Source: Thiopseudomonas acetoxidans (GTDB lineage: Bacteria > Pseudomonadota > Gammaproteobacteria > Pseudomonadales > Pseudomonadaceae). Taken from it: DNA of 64,000 nucleotides. Below are positions 34,575-43,437 of this stretch, in pieces; within the stretch, counting starts at the first letter, position 1, and each line of letters starts with the position of its first letter. A model generated the notes under the pieces. It was given only the letters and a program-made list of their open reading frames with translations. It had not been told where the DNA came from and did not search any database. The stretch is from positions 9,370 to 73,369 of the forward strand of contig NZ_JAUCDY010000013.1 of the NCBI RefSeq assembly GCF_030362935.1, given 5' to 3'. Made by a program: the position numbers and the translations under genes.

Positions 34575-35341
34575 TGCAGCACGATTTTTATGTGGTGATT
34601 CCGGCGCGTTATGCCTCAAGCCGCTTTCCCGGTAAGCCGCTGCAAGACATTGCCGGTCAGCCAATGATTCAGCGGGTGTGGCAACAGGCGCAAAAAAGCG
34701 CGGCCAAACACGTGGTGATTGCCACCGACGATCAGCGTATCTATGAGGTCTGCCAAGGCTTTGGCGCGCAAGTGGTGATGACGCGCGACAATCATGAGTC
34801 CGGTACTGATCGGTTGGCAGAAGTCGCGCAAAGCATGAGCTGGCCGGTAGAAGCCATTGTGGTGAATGTGCAGGGTGATGAGCCGTTGATTCCGCCGGCG
34901 GTAGTGAATCAAGTGGCAGATAATCTGGCCAAGCACCCAGAAGCGGCGATGGCCACCTTAGCTGAGCCGATCAACGATATGGCCAGCCTGATGAATAACA
35001 ATGTGGTCAAGGTGCTGAGCGATAAAAACGGCTTAGCGTTAACCTTTAGCCGTGCGCCTTTGCCATGGGCGCGCGATGCGTTCTTAAGCCAGCCGGATGT
35101 GTTGCCCGCAAACGTACCTTATCGCCGTCATATTGGTATTTATGCCTACCGCGTGGGTTTTTTGCAGCGTTTTGTTGAATGGGGTCCTTGTTGGTTAGAG
35201 TTAACCGAGTGCCTAGAGCAACTTAGGGCGCTATGGCATGGTGAGCAGATTCATGTAGCCGATGCTCTTGAGACGCCACCGCCGGGTGTGGATACCCCCG
35301 AGGATTTGCAGCGTATCCGTGAGTTATTTAAGGAGTCGTAG
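34574..35341 (+). CDS. kdsB: CMP-KDO synthetase KdsB
   Basis: A 255-residue cytidylyltransferase that activates KDO with CTP for LPS inner core synthesis. N-terminal VIPARYASSRFPGKPLQDIAGQPMIQRV, then ATDDQRI, NVQGDEPLI and HIGIYAYR are all typical. Length is as expected. Directly follows the Trm112-like gene and overlaps the phosphatase gene start by one base. Confidence 0.95.
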   Translation: MQHDFYVVIPARYASSRFPGKPLQDIAGQPMIQRVWQQAQKSAAKHVVIATDDQRIYEVCQGFGAQVVMTRDNHESGTDRLAEVAQSMSWPVEAIVVNVQGDEPLIPPAVVNQVADNLAKHPEAAMATLAEPINDMASLMNNNVVKVLSDKNGLALTFSRAPLPWARDAFLSQPDVLPANVPYRRHIGIYAYRVGFLQRFVEWGPCWLELTECLEQLRALWHGEQIHVADALETPPPGVDTPEDLQRIRELFKES

Positions 35342-35805
35342 TGAAGGTTTTATTTGTGTGTTTAGGTAATATTTGCCGTTCTCCCACTGCTGAAGGGGTG
35401 TTTCGCCATTACGTCGAACAGGCAGGTTTAAGCGATAAAATCACTATTGATTCAGCCGGTACCGCTGAATGGCATATCGGCAAAGCACCGGATCCTCGCA
35501 CCGTGGCGGCGGCAGCCAAGCGTGGCTATGATTTAAGCCCACTGCGTGGACGTCAGGCGCAGGCTGAGGATTTTGCTAAATTTGATCTGATTTTGGCGAT
35601 GGACAAAAGCAACCTGAGCAACTTACAGGCGATTCAACCCGCGGACGCCAAAGCCGAGCTGGCGCTGTATTTACCGCGCTTTGGCATTAGCCCTGATGAG
35701 GTACCAGACCCCTATTATGGCGGCGAGGACGGCTTTGAGCTGGTGCTGGATATGCTGGAACAAGCCAGTGAAGTGTTGCTGGATGAGATAAAGGCCAAGT
35801 TGTGA
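35341..35805 (+). CDS. low-molecular-weight protein tyrosine phosphatase
   Basis: A 154-residue enzyme with the catalytic P-loop FVCLGNICRSPTAEGVF (Cys and Arg present) near the N-terminus and the general-acid loop DPYYGG near residue 120. GTG start overlapping the kdsB stop; its own stop overlaps the murB GTG. Its target is unknown. The setting in an envelope operon suggests a housekeeping role rather than a capsule system. Confidence 0.92.
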   Translation: MKVLFVCLGNICRSPTAEGVFRHYVEQAGLSDKITIDSAGTAEWHIGKAPDPRTVAAAAKRGYDLSPLRGRQAQAEDFAKFDLILAMDKSNLSNLQAIQPADAKAELALYLPRFGISPDEVPDPYYGGEDGFELVLDMLEQASEVLLDEIKAKL

Positions 35806-36824
35806 GTTTGCACCTGCAAGAACACCTCTCTTTGCGCCCGTACAACACCCTCGCGGTGGATGTGCGGGCGCGTTACTTTGTGCAGGTCGATAGTGTTGAG
35901 CAGCTTTGTGAAGCACTGCGTTGGGCTAAGGCACAGCAGCTTGAGGTGTTGTTGTTGGGCGGTGGCAGTAATCTGGTCTTAAGCAATGATTTTGCCGGCT
36001 TGGTGCTGCAGCTTAATTTGCGCGGTATCGATTGGCTAGAGAACGATTCCGAACAGGCCGTTGTACGCGTACAGGCAGGTGAGAACTGGCATGAATTTGT
36101 GCAGTGGAGCTTGGCGCAAGGATTGTCTGGGCTAGAGAACCTAAGCCTGATTCCGGGCTCAGTCGGCGCTGCGCCGGTGCAAAATATCGGTGCTTATGGG
36201 GTTGAAACCAAAGACAGTGTCGTACAGGTGCAAGCATTGGAGCGCGATAGTCTCACGCCGGTAACGCTCACTGCTGCCGAATGCGATTTTGCCTATCGCG
36301 ACAGTGTGTTTAAGCAGCAGTCTAACCGCTGGGTGATTACCAGTGTGGATTTTCGTTTGTCACGCACGCCTGAATTAAAACTGGGTTACGGGCCCATTCA
36401 AAGCTGGTTAACCGAGCAGGGGATTGATGCACCAACGGCCATGGATGTTAGCCGTGCGGTGATGGCGATTCGGCAATCTAAATTGCCCGACCCGGCACAG
36501 TTGGCCAATACAGGCAGTTTCTTTAAAAACCCCATCGTCAGTGCGGCACAGGCGCAACGCTTGCAGCACGAGTTCCCACAACTGGTTAGTTATCCGATGG
36601 CCGATGGGCAGGTCAAGCTGGCCGCCGGTTGGCTGATTGAGCAGGCGGGTTGGAAGGGGTTTCGTCAGGGCGATGCTGGTGTACATGCTCAGCAAGCCTT
36701 GGTGTTAGTCAATTACGGCCAGGCAACCGGACGCGACATTCTTGAGCTGGCCAGTCGTATTCAGGCGGATATCAACCAGCGTTTTGCCGTGCAGCTTGAG
36801 ATAGAGCCCGTGGTGTATCGCTAG
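35802..36824 (+). CDS. murB: UDP-N-acetylenolpyruvoylglucosamine reductase MurB (type I)
   Basis: A 340-residue FAD enzyme of peptidoglycan precursor synthesis. The FAD-binding part has LLGGGSNLVLSNDFAGLVL, ENLSLIPGSVGAAPVQNIGAYGVE and FAYRDSVFK. The catalytic Ser lies in NTGSFFKNPIV and the C-terminal Glu in QLEIEPVVYR. Length and a Tyr loop fit type I enzymes. Last gene of the operon; GTG start. Confidence 0.95.
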   Translation: MSLHLQEHLSLRPYNTLAVDVRARYFVQVDSVEQLCEALRWAKAQQLEVLLLGGGSNLVLSNDFAGLVLQLNLRGIDWLENDSEQAVVRVQAGENWHEFVQWSLAQGLSGLENLSLIPGSVGAAPVQNIGAYGVETKDSVVQVQALERDSLTPVTLTAAECDFAYRDSVFKQQSNRWVITSVDFRLSRTPELKLGYGPIQSWLTEQGIDAPTAMDVSRAVMAIRQSKLPDPAQLANTGSFFKNPIVSAAQAQRLQHEFPQLVSYPMADGQVKLAAGWLIEQAGWKGFRQGDAGVHAQQALVLVNYGQATGRDILELASRIQADINQRFAVQLEIEPVVYR

Positions 36825-36860
36825 CTCGCATCTTCTTAGGTGAAAAACAAGTTTTTATTT

Positions 36861-37074
36861 ATGTGTGGTTACTTAACAGGTGGTTCTGGGCTGACCAATG
36901 CGTTACGCTTCGGCGCAGGCAGCAGCAACGGCTGAACCGCCGACGCTGTGGCAAAGCATTAAGAAACTCAACAAAGATGAGGATGCTCGACGTGGGCTGG
37001 ATGTGGTGGCGAATATACTGGCCGAGCTAGGTCGTCAAGCCGCTATTAAAGGACAGGAAATGCCGGACGATTAA
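36861..37074 (+). pseudogene. decayed DUF1641-like remnant with a frameshift
   Basis: From ATG 36861 one frame reads LTGGSGLTNALRFGAG and then stops. From 36898 the next frame reads AQAAATAEPPTLWQSIKKLNKDEDARRGLDVVANILAELGRQ to a TAA at 37072. Joined by a frameshift near 36915, they resemble the C-terminal part of DUF1641 proteins, which are longer and occur with formate dehydrogenase genes. Either frame alone is short and lacks a good ribosome binding site. A terminator follows directly. The family assignment is from memory of the pattern and is tentative; a genuine 58-residue gene at 36898-37074 is the alternative. Confidence 0.4.
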
Positions 37075-37093
37075 ATATGATAGATGGTTAGCA

Positions 37094-37122
37094 AGGCCCA
37101 GCAGCAGTGTTGGGCTTTTTTG
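37094..37122 (+). terminator. rho-independent terminator
   Basis: A stem GCCCAGCA / TGTTGGGC with a 4-base loop and a TTTTTT run at its 3' side, 20 bases after the DUF1641-like remnant. It probably ends the comEC-to-murB transcript. Confidence 0.85.
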
Positions 37123-37216
37123 ATCCGGTTTTATCAGCGATCGATAAGCACCCGCGAGGACTGAACGAATTCGGGCTGTACAGTCCTGTGATACGATGAC
37201 GTTATCCTCAGGTTTG

Positions 37217-37235
37217 CCCACCCGTGCTGGGTGGG
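37217..37235. other. 7-bp GC-rich hairpin before the DUF503 gene
   Basis: CCCACCC and GGGTGGG flank a 5-base loop, 33 bases upstream of the ATG at 37269. A weaker pair GGACTG/CAGTCC (37158-37187) lies just before it. There is no T-run, so this may be a leader structure rather than a terminator. Confidence 0.4.
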
Positions 37236-37268
37236 TGATTGGATTAAATGCTTATAAGGGCTGCTTGT

Positions 37269-37550
37269 ATGCACATTGCTATTTTGACGTTAAGGTTTTC
37301 TTTGCCTGGATGCGCTTCTTTAAAGGAAAAGCGTCAGCGTATTGGCGGGATGCACGAGCGGTTTGGGCGCAATCCCTCGGTAGCTGTGTGTGAGAGTGGC
37401 GAGTACGATCGGCATGATGCCAGTGAATGGTCGTTTGTCGTGATGGCCAGGACTAAGCGCGAGGTTGAGTCGTTGTGCAGCCAGATCGAAGACAAGATCC
37501 AGCGCACGGTGGAAGGGCGAGTGATGGACGTGGTGCAAGAGTTTCTCTAG
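37269..37550 (+). CDS. DUF503 (YlxP-like) protein
   Basis: A 93-residue protein: MHIAILTLRFSLPGCASLKEKRQRIGGMHERFGRNPSVAVCESG, then WSFVVMARTKREVESLC, then a helix to the end. The LKEKR motif and length are those of DUF503. In Gram-positives it is linked with ribosome biogenesis genes; its function here is unknown. ATG at 37269 gives the family N-terminus; an upstream start at 37248 is less likely. It converges on csiV. Confidence 0.88.
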   Translation: MHIAILTLRFSLPGCASLKEKRQRIGGMHERFGRNPSVAVCESGEYDRHDASEWSFVVMARTKREVESLCSQIEDKIQRTVEGRVMDVVQEFL

Positions 37551-37577
37551 TGGCTAACAGAGCCTACAGCCGTACTT

Positions 37578-38105
37578 TTATTGGGGCAGTACACGGATCA
37601 GTGCGCCAAGGCTGCCGTAGTCAATGTAGCTGAGTTCTTTGTAGGGAATAACAGCTGTTTGCTTGAAATGCTCACTGCTGCTGAGGCTGCCGTCCGCTTG
37701 GAATTGGTTCACCCAGAAGTTTAGCTCGATTTCATTAGCGCGATCTTGGCGAATAGTAAAAGTACCTTCAATGGGGTGGTGACCAAAAACATCCTCGCCG
37801 CTGCTTAACGCAACACTCTTGAAACTGGGGCTGTTGGTTTGTTGCCAAGCGCGGTGTAGTAAAATTTGATAGCCGTTGTTGTTGGTTAATTTGCTGACCA
37901 CGTTGTCAAGCAAGCTGCTGCGAAACTGTTCTGGTTCAAGTTGTTTGGCATCGGCTTGCCAGTTATCTGGGGCAGCTCGGCTATTGATAACGGGTTTAAC
38001 TCCGGCTTGGCGAAAAATAATCACCTCGATGTGGTGTGTGTCTGCCGCCCAACTAGGCATGCAATAGGTTACGAAGAGTAAAAATCCAAGTACGAGTTGA
38101 CGCAT
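37578..38105 (-). CDS. csiV: CsiV family periplasmic protein
   Basis: A 175-residue protein with a cleavable signal peptide (MRQLVLGFLLFVTYCMPSWA). The mature part has the CsiV pattern: HHIEVIIFRQAG near the start, LLHRAWQQTN in the middle, and SYIDYGSLGALIRVLPQ at the end. In Shewanella, CsiV binds peptidoglycan and is needed for growth with D-amino acids in some backgrounds. It follows mfd on the same strand after 21 bases, as in Pseudomonas. Confidence 0.85.
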   Translation of the reverse strand: MRQLVLGFLLFVTYCMPSWAADTHHIEVIIFRQAGVKPVINSRAAPDNWQADAKQLEPEQFRSSLLDNVVSKLTNNNGYQILLHRAWQQTNSPSFKSVALSSGEDVFGHHPIEGTFTIRQDRANEIELNFWVNQFQADGSLSSSEHFKQTAVIPYKELSYIDYGSLGALIRVLPQ

Positions 38106-38126
38106 GGTTGATTGTCCTGAAGAAAG

Positions 38127-41100
38127 TTAATTGGCGAGCTGTTCTAATAATGCTTCAAGCATAGCAAAACGCTCATTGTATGTATCCATGGGCAGAGTAA
38201 ACTTGAATACAGTCGCACCCTCAAAACGGTAGTGTTTCGGCTGACTTTGAATCATCTTGATCAGGCGCATGGGCTCAACAGAGGTACTGGCAGAAAACTC
38301 CAGTCGACCACCCTGCGGACCAGCATCAATTTTTATAATGCCGAGCGCATCGGCGCGTAGCTTGAGTTCGGTCTGGCGGATAAGGTTTTTAGCCGGTTCT
38401 GGCAATAGACCAAAGCGATCAATCATTTCCACTTGCAGTTCGTCCAATTCGTCTTGGTTCTGTGCTGAGGAAATGCGTTTATACAGCATCAAGCGGCTAT
38501 GTACATCAGGTAGATAGTCTTCGGGAATCAATGCGGGTACGCGCAAGTTCACTTCGCTGCCTGTATGCAGCGGCTGCTCAAGATTAGGTTGTTCGCCATT
38601 TTGAATGGCTTTAACCGCACGCTCCAGCATCTCCATGTAAAGACTAAAGCCAATAGAGTGGATCTGTCCGCTTTGCCCGTCACCTAGCAGCTCTCCGGCA
38701 CCACGAATTTCCAGATCATGGGTGGCCAGCATGAAACCTGCACCCAAATCTTGTGCGTTAGCAATGGCCTCTAAGCGTTTTTCAGCATCGCGGGTGAGGC
38801 GCTTTTCGCTGGGTACTAACAGATAGGCATAGGCTTGGTGGTGACTGCGGCCAACACGACCACGCAGTTGATGTAGCTGTGCCAGCCCAAACTTATCCGC
38901 ACGGTCGATCAAGATGGTGTTAGCGCTTGGCACATCAATACCGGTCTCAATGATAGTAGTGGCGACCAGTACGTTAAAACGCTTGTGGTAGAAGTCGTTC
39001 ATGACCTGCTCAAGCTCACGCTCGCGCATTTGCCCGTGCCCCACGCCAATACGCGCCTCAGGTACTAACTTAGCCAAGTCTTGCGCGCATTGCTCAATGG
39101 TCTTTACATCATTATGCAGGTAATACACCTGGCCACCGCGTAACAATTCGCGTAACAACGCCTCTTTGACGATGGCGTCTTGCTTGGGCATAACAAAGGT
39201 GCGTACAGACAGGCGTCGCGATGGTGGTGTGGCGATAATAGACAGATCGCGCATACCGGAAAAAGCCATGTTTAGGGTGCGCGGAATGGGTGTGGCGGTG
39301 AGGGTAAGAATATCCACCTCACTGCGCAGAGCTTTGAGCTGTTCTTTTTGACGCACACCAAAGCGGTGCTCTTCGTCGATAATAACCAAGCCTAGATTGT
39401 TAAACTTCACATCACCCTGCAACAGCTTGTGCGTACCAATCACGATATCAATCTTGCCATCGGCTAGGTCAGCCATGGCTTGTTTGCTTTCTTTGGCCGT
39501 ACTAAAACGGCTCATGACCTCAACGGTGACGGGCCAGTCGGCAAAACGATCGCGGAAGCTGTTGTAGTGTTGCTGCGCGAGCAGGGTGGTAGGCACGAGT
39601 ACTGCCACTTGTTTACCGCTGTGCACGGCAATAAAAGCCGCACGCATGGCCACTTCAGTCTTACCAAAACCTACATCGCCACAAATTAGGCGATCCATAG
39701 GTGTGCCAGCCAGCATGTCACGGCGCACGGCATCGATAGCGATCTGCTGGTCAGGGGTTTCTTCGTAAGGAAAAGCAGCGCTAAAGCTGGCGTAATCAAC
39801 ACCGGGGTTGTTAAAGGCAAAACCTTTGCGCGCGGCACGGCGGGCATAGATATCCAGTAACTCTGCAGCGACATCGCGCACTTGCTCAGCGGCTTTGCGC
39901 TTGGCTTTAGACCATTGGTCGGTGCCTAAACGATGCAGCGGTGCGCCATCTTCATCGCTACCGCTGTAACGAGCAATTAAATGCAGGTGAGCGACGGGCA
40001 CATAGAGTTTGGCTTGCTCGGCATACTCAAGCATCAAAAACTCAGTGGCTTGTTCATCGATTTCCAGCGTAACCAAGCCGCGATAACGCCCCACGCCGTG
40101 ATTAATATGCACGACCGGCGCGCCTTCGCGCAGTTCGGTAAGGTTGCGAATGACGTGTTCGCTGCTGTGTTCGCTATGTGATTTTCCTTTGCGCCGCAGG
40201 CTTACGCGCTGACCAAGTAGGGCGCTTTCAGGAATCAAGGCCAGCTGTTTAAGTTGCAGGCCTTGTTCAATCGAAGCAACACAAATACCTAAGCGATTGT
40301 CGGACTGCAAAAACTCGGCCCAGCTATTAACCGGTTCAGGCTGAATCTGAATACGAGCGAGTAGTTCAAGAAGTATTTCGCGCCGCCCAGCGGTTTCGGC
40401 AGTGAATAAAACCCGCCCAGTGTAATCATTAAGAAAGTGTTCTAGTGCGGCTAAGGGCTCAGCCGTGCGTGCTTGTAAACTCAGATCGGGAAGCGGTTCA
40501 ACGTCCAGTGCGGTGCGCCCGACCGCCGTGGCTTGCACGCTGGCATCAAGAATTACTCTGGAATGGTTTTTTAGTTGGCCGAAAAACGTATCTACTGGAA
40601 CAAAAAGATCAGCGGGTGGTAATAGAGGGCGCTCTAAATCACCGCGGCGCTCATCGTAGCGGTTGCGTACATCCTGCCAAAACTGCTCTGCGGCTTGTTC
40701 GATACCGGGTAGGCTGAAAATTAGGCTGTCTGGTGGTAAATAACCAAACAACTCGGTGGTGTGTTCAAAAAATAGCGGTAAGTAGGCTTCTATGCCGCTG
40801 GCTAAAATGCCGTTGCTGACATCTTGAAACAAAGGACAGCGGCGAAAATCAACATCAAAGCGCTCACGGAAACGGCCGCGAAAATCGTTGCGTGCTTGCT
40901 TGTCAAACGGAAATTCGCGTGCCGGTAAGAGGTGGACGGACTCAACCTGCTCGATCGAGCGCTGAGTTTCCGGCTCAAACGTGCGCAGGGTTTCAATTTC
41001 GTTATCAAATAAATCAATGCGGTAAGGAAGTTCGCTACCCATTGGATACAAGTCCAACAGCGCGCCACGTACCGCAAACTCACCATGCTCATACACAGTG

Positions 41101-41567
41101 TCAACACAAACATAACCCGCGGCCTGTAATTGAGCGCGCATAGCTTCGATATCAAGGGTTTGCCCAACATCTAACACTAAGCTGCCGCCGAGTAAAAAAT
41201 CGGTGGGTGCTAAGCGTTGTAAGGCTGTGGTGATGGGGATAATAAGAATCCCTTGTTGCAGTTGCGGCAGCTGATACAGCGTGGCAATACGCTGAGAGAT
41301 AATATCCTGATGCGGGGAAAATAGATCGTAGGGCAGTATCTCCCAGTCAGGAAACAGCAGGGTGGGCAACTCCGGCGCAAAAAAACTCAGCTCTGCTTGC
41401 AGGCGTAAAGCGTTTTGGCTGCTGTCGGTTATTAATACACTAAGCCGTGGCTGTGCTTGAGCCGCTTGCGCCAGTGCCAAGGCTGCGCTGGCTCCCTGTA
41501 AGTGAGTCCACTGCTGTTTGCCGGATTGGGCTGGAAGTTTGGGTAATGCTAAAACAGACACATGCAT
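38127..41567 (-). CDS. mfd: transcription-repair coupling factor Mfd
   Basis: A 1146-residue ATPase, close to E. coli Mfd in length. UvrB-homology modules (about 1-340) are followed by the RNA polymerase interaction domain (GAPVVHINHGVGRYRGL near 470) and the translocase motor with GDVGFGKTEVAMRAAF, DEEHRFGVRQKEQ, LTATPIPRTLNMAFSGMRDLS and QLRGRVGR. The C-terminal TRCF domain ends the protein. It removes stalled RNA polymerase and recruits UvrA. The start at 41567 (MHVSVLALPKLP) is preferred to an in-frame ATG at 41609. Confidence 0.95.
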   Translation of the reverse strand: MHVSVLALPKLPAQSGKQQWTHLQGASAALALAQAAQAQPRLSVLITDSSQNALRLQAELSFFAPELPTLLFPDWEILPYDLFSPHQDIISQRIATLYQLPQLQQGILIIPITTALQRLAPTDFLLGGSLVLDVGQTLDIEAMRAQLQAAGYVCVDTVYEHGEFAVRGALLDLYPMGSELPYRIDLFDNEIETLRTFEPETQRSIEQVESVHLLPAREFPFDKQARNDFRGRFRERFDVDFRRCPLFQDVSNGILASGIEAYLPLFFEHTTELFGYLPPDSLIFSLPGIEQAAEQFWQDVRNRYDERRGDLERPLLPPADLFVPVDTFFGQLKNHSRVILDASVQATAVGRTALDVEPLPDLSLQARTAEPLAALEHFLNDYTGRVLFTAETAGRREILLELLARIQIQPEPVNSWAEFLQSDNRLGICVASIEQGLQLKQLALIPESALLGQRVSLRRKGKSHSEHSSEHVIRNLTELREGAPVVHINHGVGRYRGLVTLEIDEQATEFLMLEYAEQAKLYVPVAHLHLIARYSGSDEDGAPLHRLGTDQWSKAKRKAAEQVRDVAAELLDIYARRAARKGFAFNNPGVDYASFSAAFPYEETPDQQIAIDAVRRDMLAGTPMDRLICGDVGFGKTEVAMRAAFIAVHSGKQVAVLVPTTLLAQQHYNSFRDRFADWPVTVEVMSRFSTAKESKQAMADLADGKIDIVIGTHKLLQGDVKFNNLGLVIIDEEHRFGVRQKEQLKALRSEVDILTLTATPIPRTLNMAFSGMRDLSIIATPPSRRLSVRTFVMPKQDAIVKEALLRELLRGGQVYYLHNDVKTIEQCAQDLAKLVPEARIGVGHGQMRERELEQVMNDFYHKRFNVLVATTIIETGIDVPSANTILIDRADKFGLAQLHQLRGRVGRSHHQAYAYLLVPSEKRLTRDAEKRLEAIANAQDLGAGFMLATHDLEIRGAGELLGDGQSGQIHSIGFSLYMEMLERAVKAIQNGEQPNLEQPLHTGSEVNLRVPALIPEDYLPDVHSRLMLYKRISSAQNQDELDELQVEMIDRFGLLPEPAKNLIRQTELKLRADALGIIKIDAGPQGGRLEFSASTSVEPMRLIKMIQSQPKHYRFEGATVFKFTLPMDTYNERFAMLEALLEQLAN

Positions 41568-41724
41568 ACCTAGATTGAAAGTAAAGCTTGGAATTGTAAC
41601 TAGCCCCATCTGTTTTCGCCACTATTGAGGAGCTGCAGGGCATTACTTTGTTTAAGACTTGCTGCTTTGTGCCGGAAGACTGATAATATGCGCACTTTAT
41701 TAACCATCACTATAGGTATTTCAC

Positions 41725-43170
41725 GTGACTGATAAGACAGATCAGTGCTTGCGCGACTGGATTGAGCGCGAAGCATTAGCCGAAGCAATGATTCCTTTAG
41801 TTGGCCAACTGTACCGTAACAACAACGTTATTACGTCGATTTATGGTCGTGGCTTAATTAACCGTTCAGTGATCGCTATTTTAAAAGCGCACCGCTCCGC
41901 CCGCCACCGTGTAGGTAACGATGAACTGTCTGTGCGTGATACCTACCCAATCATTGAGGCCATGAGCAAACTGGATTTGGGTGCTGCCTCGATTGACTTA
42001 GGCAAACTGGCAACTAAATTCAAAGAAGAGGCCAATGGGCGTTCAGTGGATGATTTTGTTCGCGAAGAATTGGCACCCGTTGTTGGTAAAAGCAATGAAA
42101 ACAAACATCAGGGGACGGATGTGGTGCTCTATGGTTTCGGTCGTATCGGTCGTTTATTAGCGCGCCTCATTGTAGATAGAACCGGCAGCGGTGACGGTCT
42201 GCGTTTGCGTGCAGTAGTGGTGCGTAAAGGTGCAGAAAACGACCTGATGAAGCGCGCAAGCTTGTTGCGCCGCGACTCCGTACATGGCTCTTTCAAGGGT
42301 ACTATTGTTGTTGATGAGGCCAATAACGCGCTGAATATCAACGGCAACCTAGTAAAGTTTATTTACTCTAACGACCCCTCAACTGTGGATTACACCCAGT
42401 ACGGTATCAAAGATGCATTGTTGGTGGATAACACCGGTCGTTGGCGTGACGCGGAAGGCTTGGGTCAGCACTTGCAGTGCCCGGGCATTAAGCGTGTAGT
42501 GCTGACGGCACCGGGCAAAGGCACCATGAAAAATATCGTTCACGGTATTAACCATACCGAGATCACAGCTGAAGACAAAATTATTTCAGCAGCTTCCTGT
42601 ACTACCAACGCCATTGTGCCCGTGCTTAAAGCGATGAATGATAAGTTTGGTATCGTGCATGGCCACGTTGAAACTGTGCATTCTTACACCAACGACCAAA
42701 ACCTCATTGATAACTTCCATAAGGGCAGTCGTCGTGGTCGTAGTGCGGCGTTGAACATGGTAATTACTGAAACAGGTGCAGCAACGGCTGCTGAGAAAGC
42801 ATTGCCATTCTTGAAAGGTAAGCTCACTGGAAATGCAATCCGTGTTCCTACACCGAACGTTTCTATGGCGATTCTGAGTTTGACGCTTGAGCAATCAACC
42901 AGTGTGGAAGATGTGAATGAATATTTACGTCAGATAGCAATGCACTCTGAGCTGCAGAAACAAATTGACTTTGTTGCTTCTCAGGAAGTGGTTTCTACCG
43001 ACTTCGTCGGCAACCGTCATGCAGGTATCGTGGACTCTAAAGCAACTATCTGTACTGATAAGCGTGTTATTTTGTACGTTTGGTACGATAACGAGTATGG
43101 TTACAGCTGTCAGGTGGTTCGTGTGATGGAAGAAATCGCCGGAGTTCATCCGCCAGTGTTCCCGGCTTAG
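41725..43170 (+). CDS. gap: glyceraldehyde-3-phosphate dehydrogenase with N-terminal extension
   Basis: A 481-residue enzyme. About 125 N-terminal helical residues precede the usual Rossmann domain (DVVLYGFGRIGRLLARL near 132). The catalytic Cys is in SAASCTTNAIVPVLK, with the active-site His in ETVHSYTNDQN, and the C-terminal WYDNEYGYS is typical. The extended form is common in Pseudomonas and is generally linked to gluconeogenic growth or NAD(P) flexibility; the extension has no known catalytic role. GTG at 41725. It is divergent from mfd, as in P. aeruginosa, and a terminator follows. Confidence 0.9.
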   Translation: MTDKTDQCLRDWIEREALAEAMIPLVGQLYRNNNVITSIYGRGLINRSVIAILKAHRSARHRVGNDELSVRDTYPIIEAMSKLDLGAASIDLGKLATKFKEEANGRSVDDFVREELAPVVGKSNENKHQGTDVVLYGFGRIGRLLARLIVDRTGSGDGLRLRAVVVRKGAENDLMKRASLLRRDSVHGSFKGTIVVDEANNALNINGNLVKFIYSNDPSTVDYTQYGIKDALLVDNTGRWRDAEGLGQHLQCPGIKRVVLTAPGKGTMKNIVHGINHTEITAEDKIISAASCTTNAIVPVLKAMNDKFGIVHGHVETVHSYTNDQNLIDNFHKGSRRGRSAALNMVITETGAATAAEKALPFLKGKLTGNAIRVPTPNVSMAILSLTLEQSTSVEDVNEYLRQIAMHSELQKQIDFVASQEVVSTDFVGNRHAGIVDSKATICTDKRVILYVWYDNEYGYSCQVVRVMEEIAGVHPPVFPA

Positions 43171-43205
43171 TGGACCTGCGCAAATCAAGTTGAACTTGTT
43201 CAGTC

Positions 43206-43231
43206 AAGGGAGCTTTGGGGCTCCCTTTTTG
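43206..43231 (+). terminator. rho-independent terminator of gap
   Basis: GGGAGC / GCTCCC stem around a 6-base loop, followed by TTTTT, about 35 bases after the gap stop. It separates gap from the nqr operon. Confidence 0.9.
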
Positions 43232-43437
43232 GTTTTCTTGATTTTAAAAAAGGCAGCAACTGGTCAAAAGGTATAAAAAGGCTGCTTTGTACTAGCAACT
43301 TGAGAGTTCAGCTCTTAAAATGTAACAGTTTTTTTCGGGGTCGCTAAATGCTTGATGGATGCTGGCTTGGTTTAGCATGGCTGATTCAAGTGTTGAGCGA
43401 TAAAAGTTAATTTTTGTTAACGTGGTTAGGCTAACCT

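Noticed and set aside
41568..41609. A start of Mfd at 41609
   Set aside because: The 14 extra residues have no counterpart in the family, and the internal ATG at 41567 gives the usual length.
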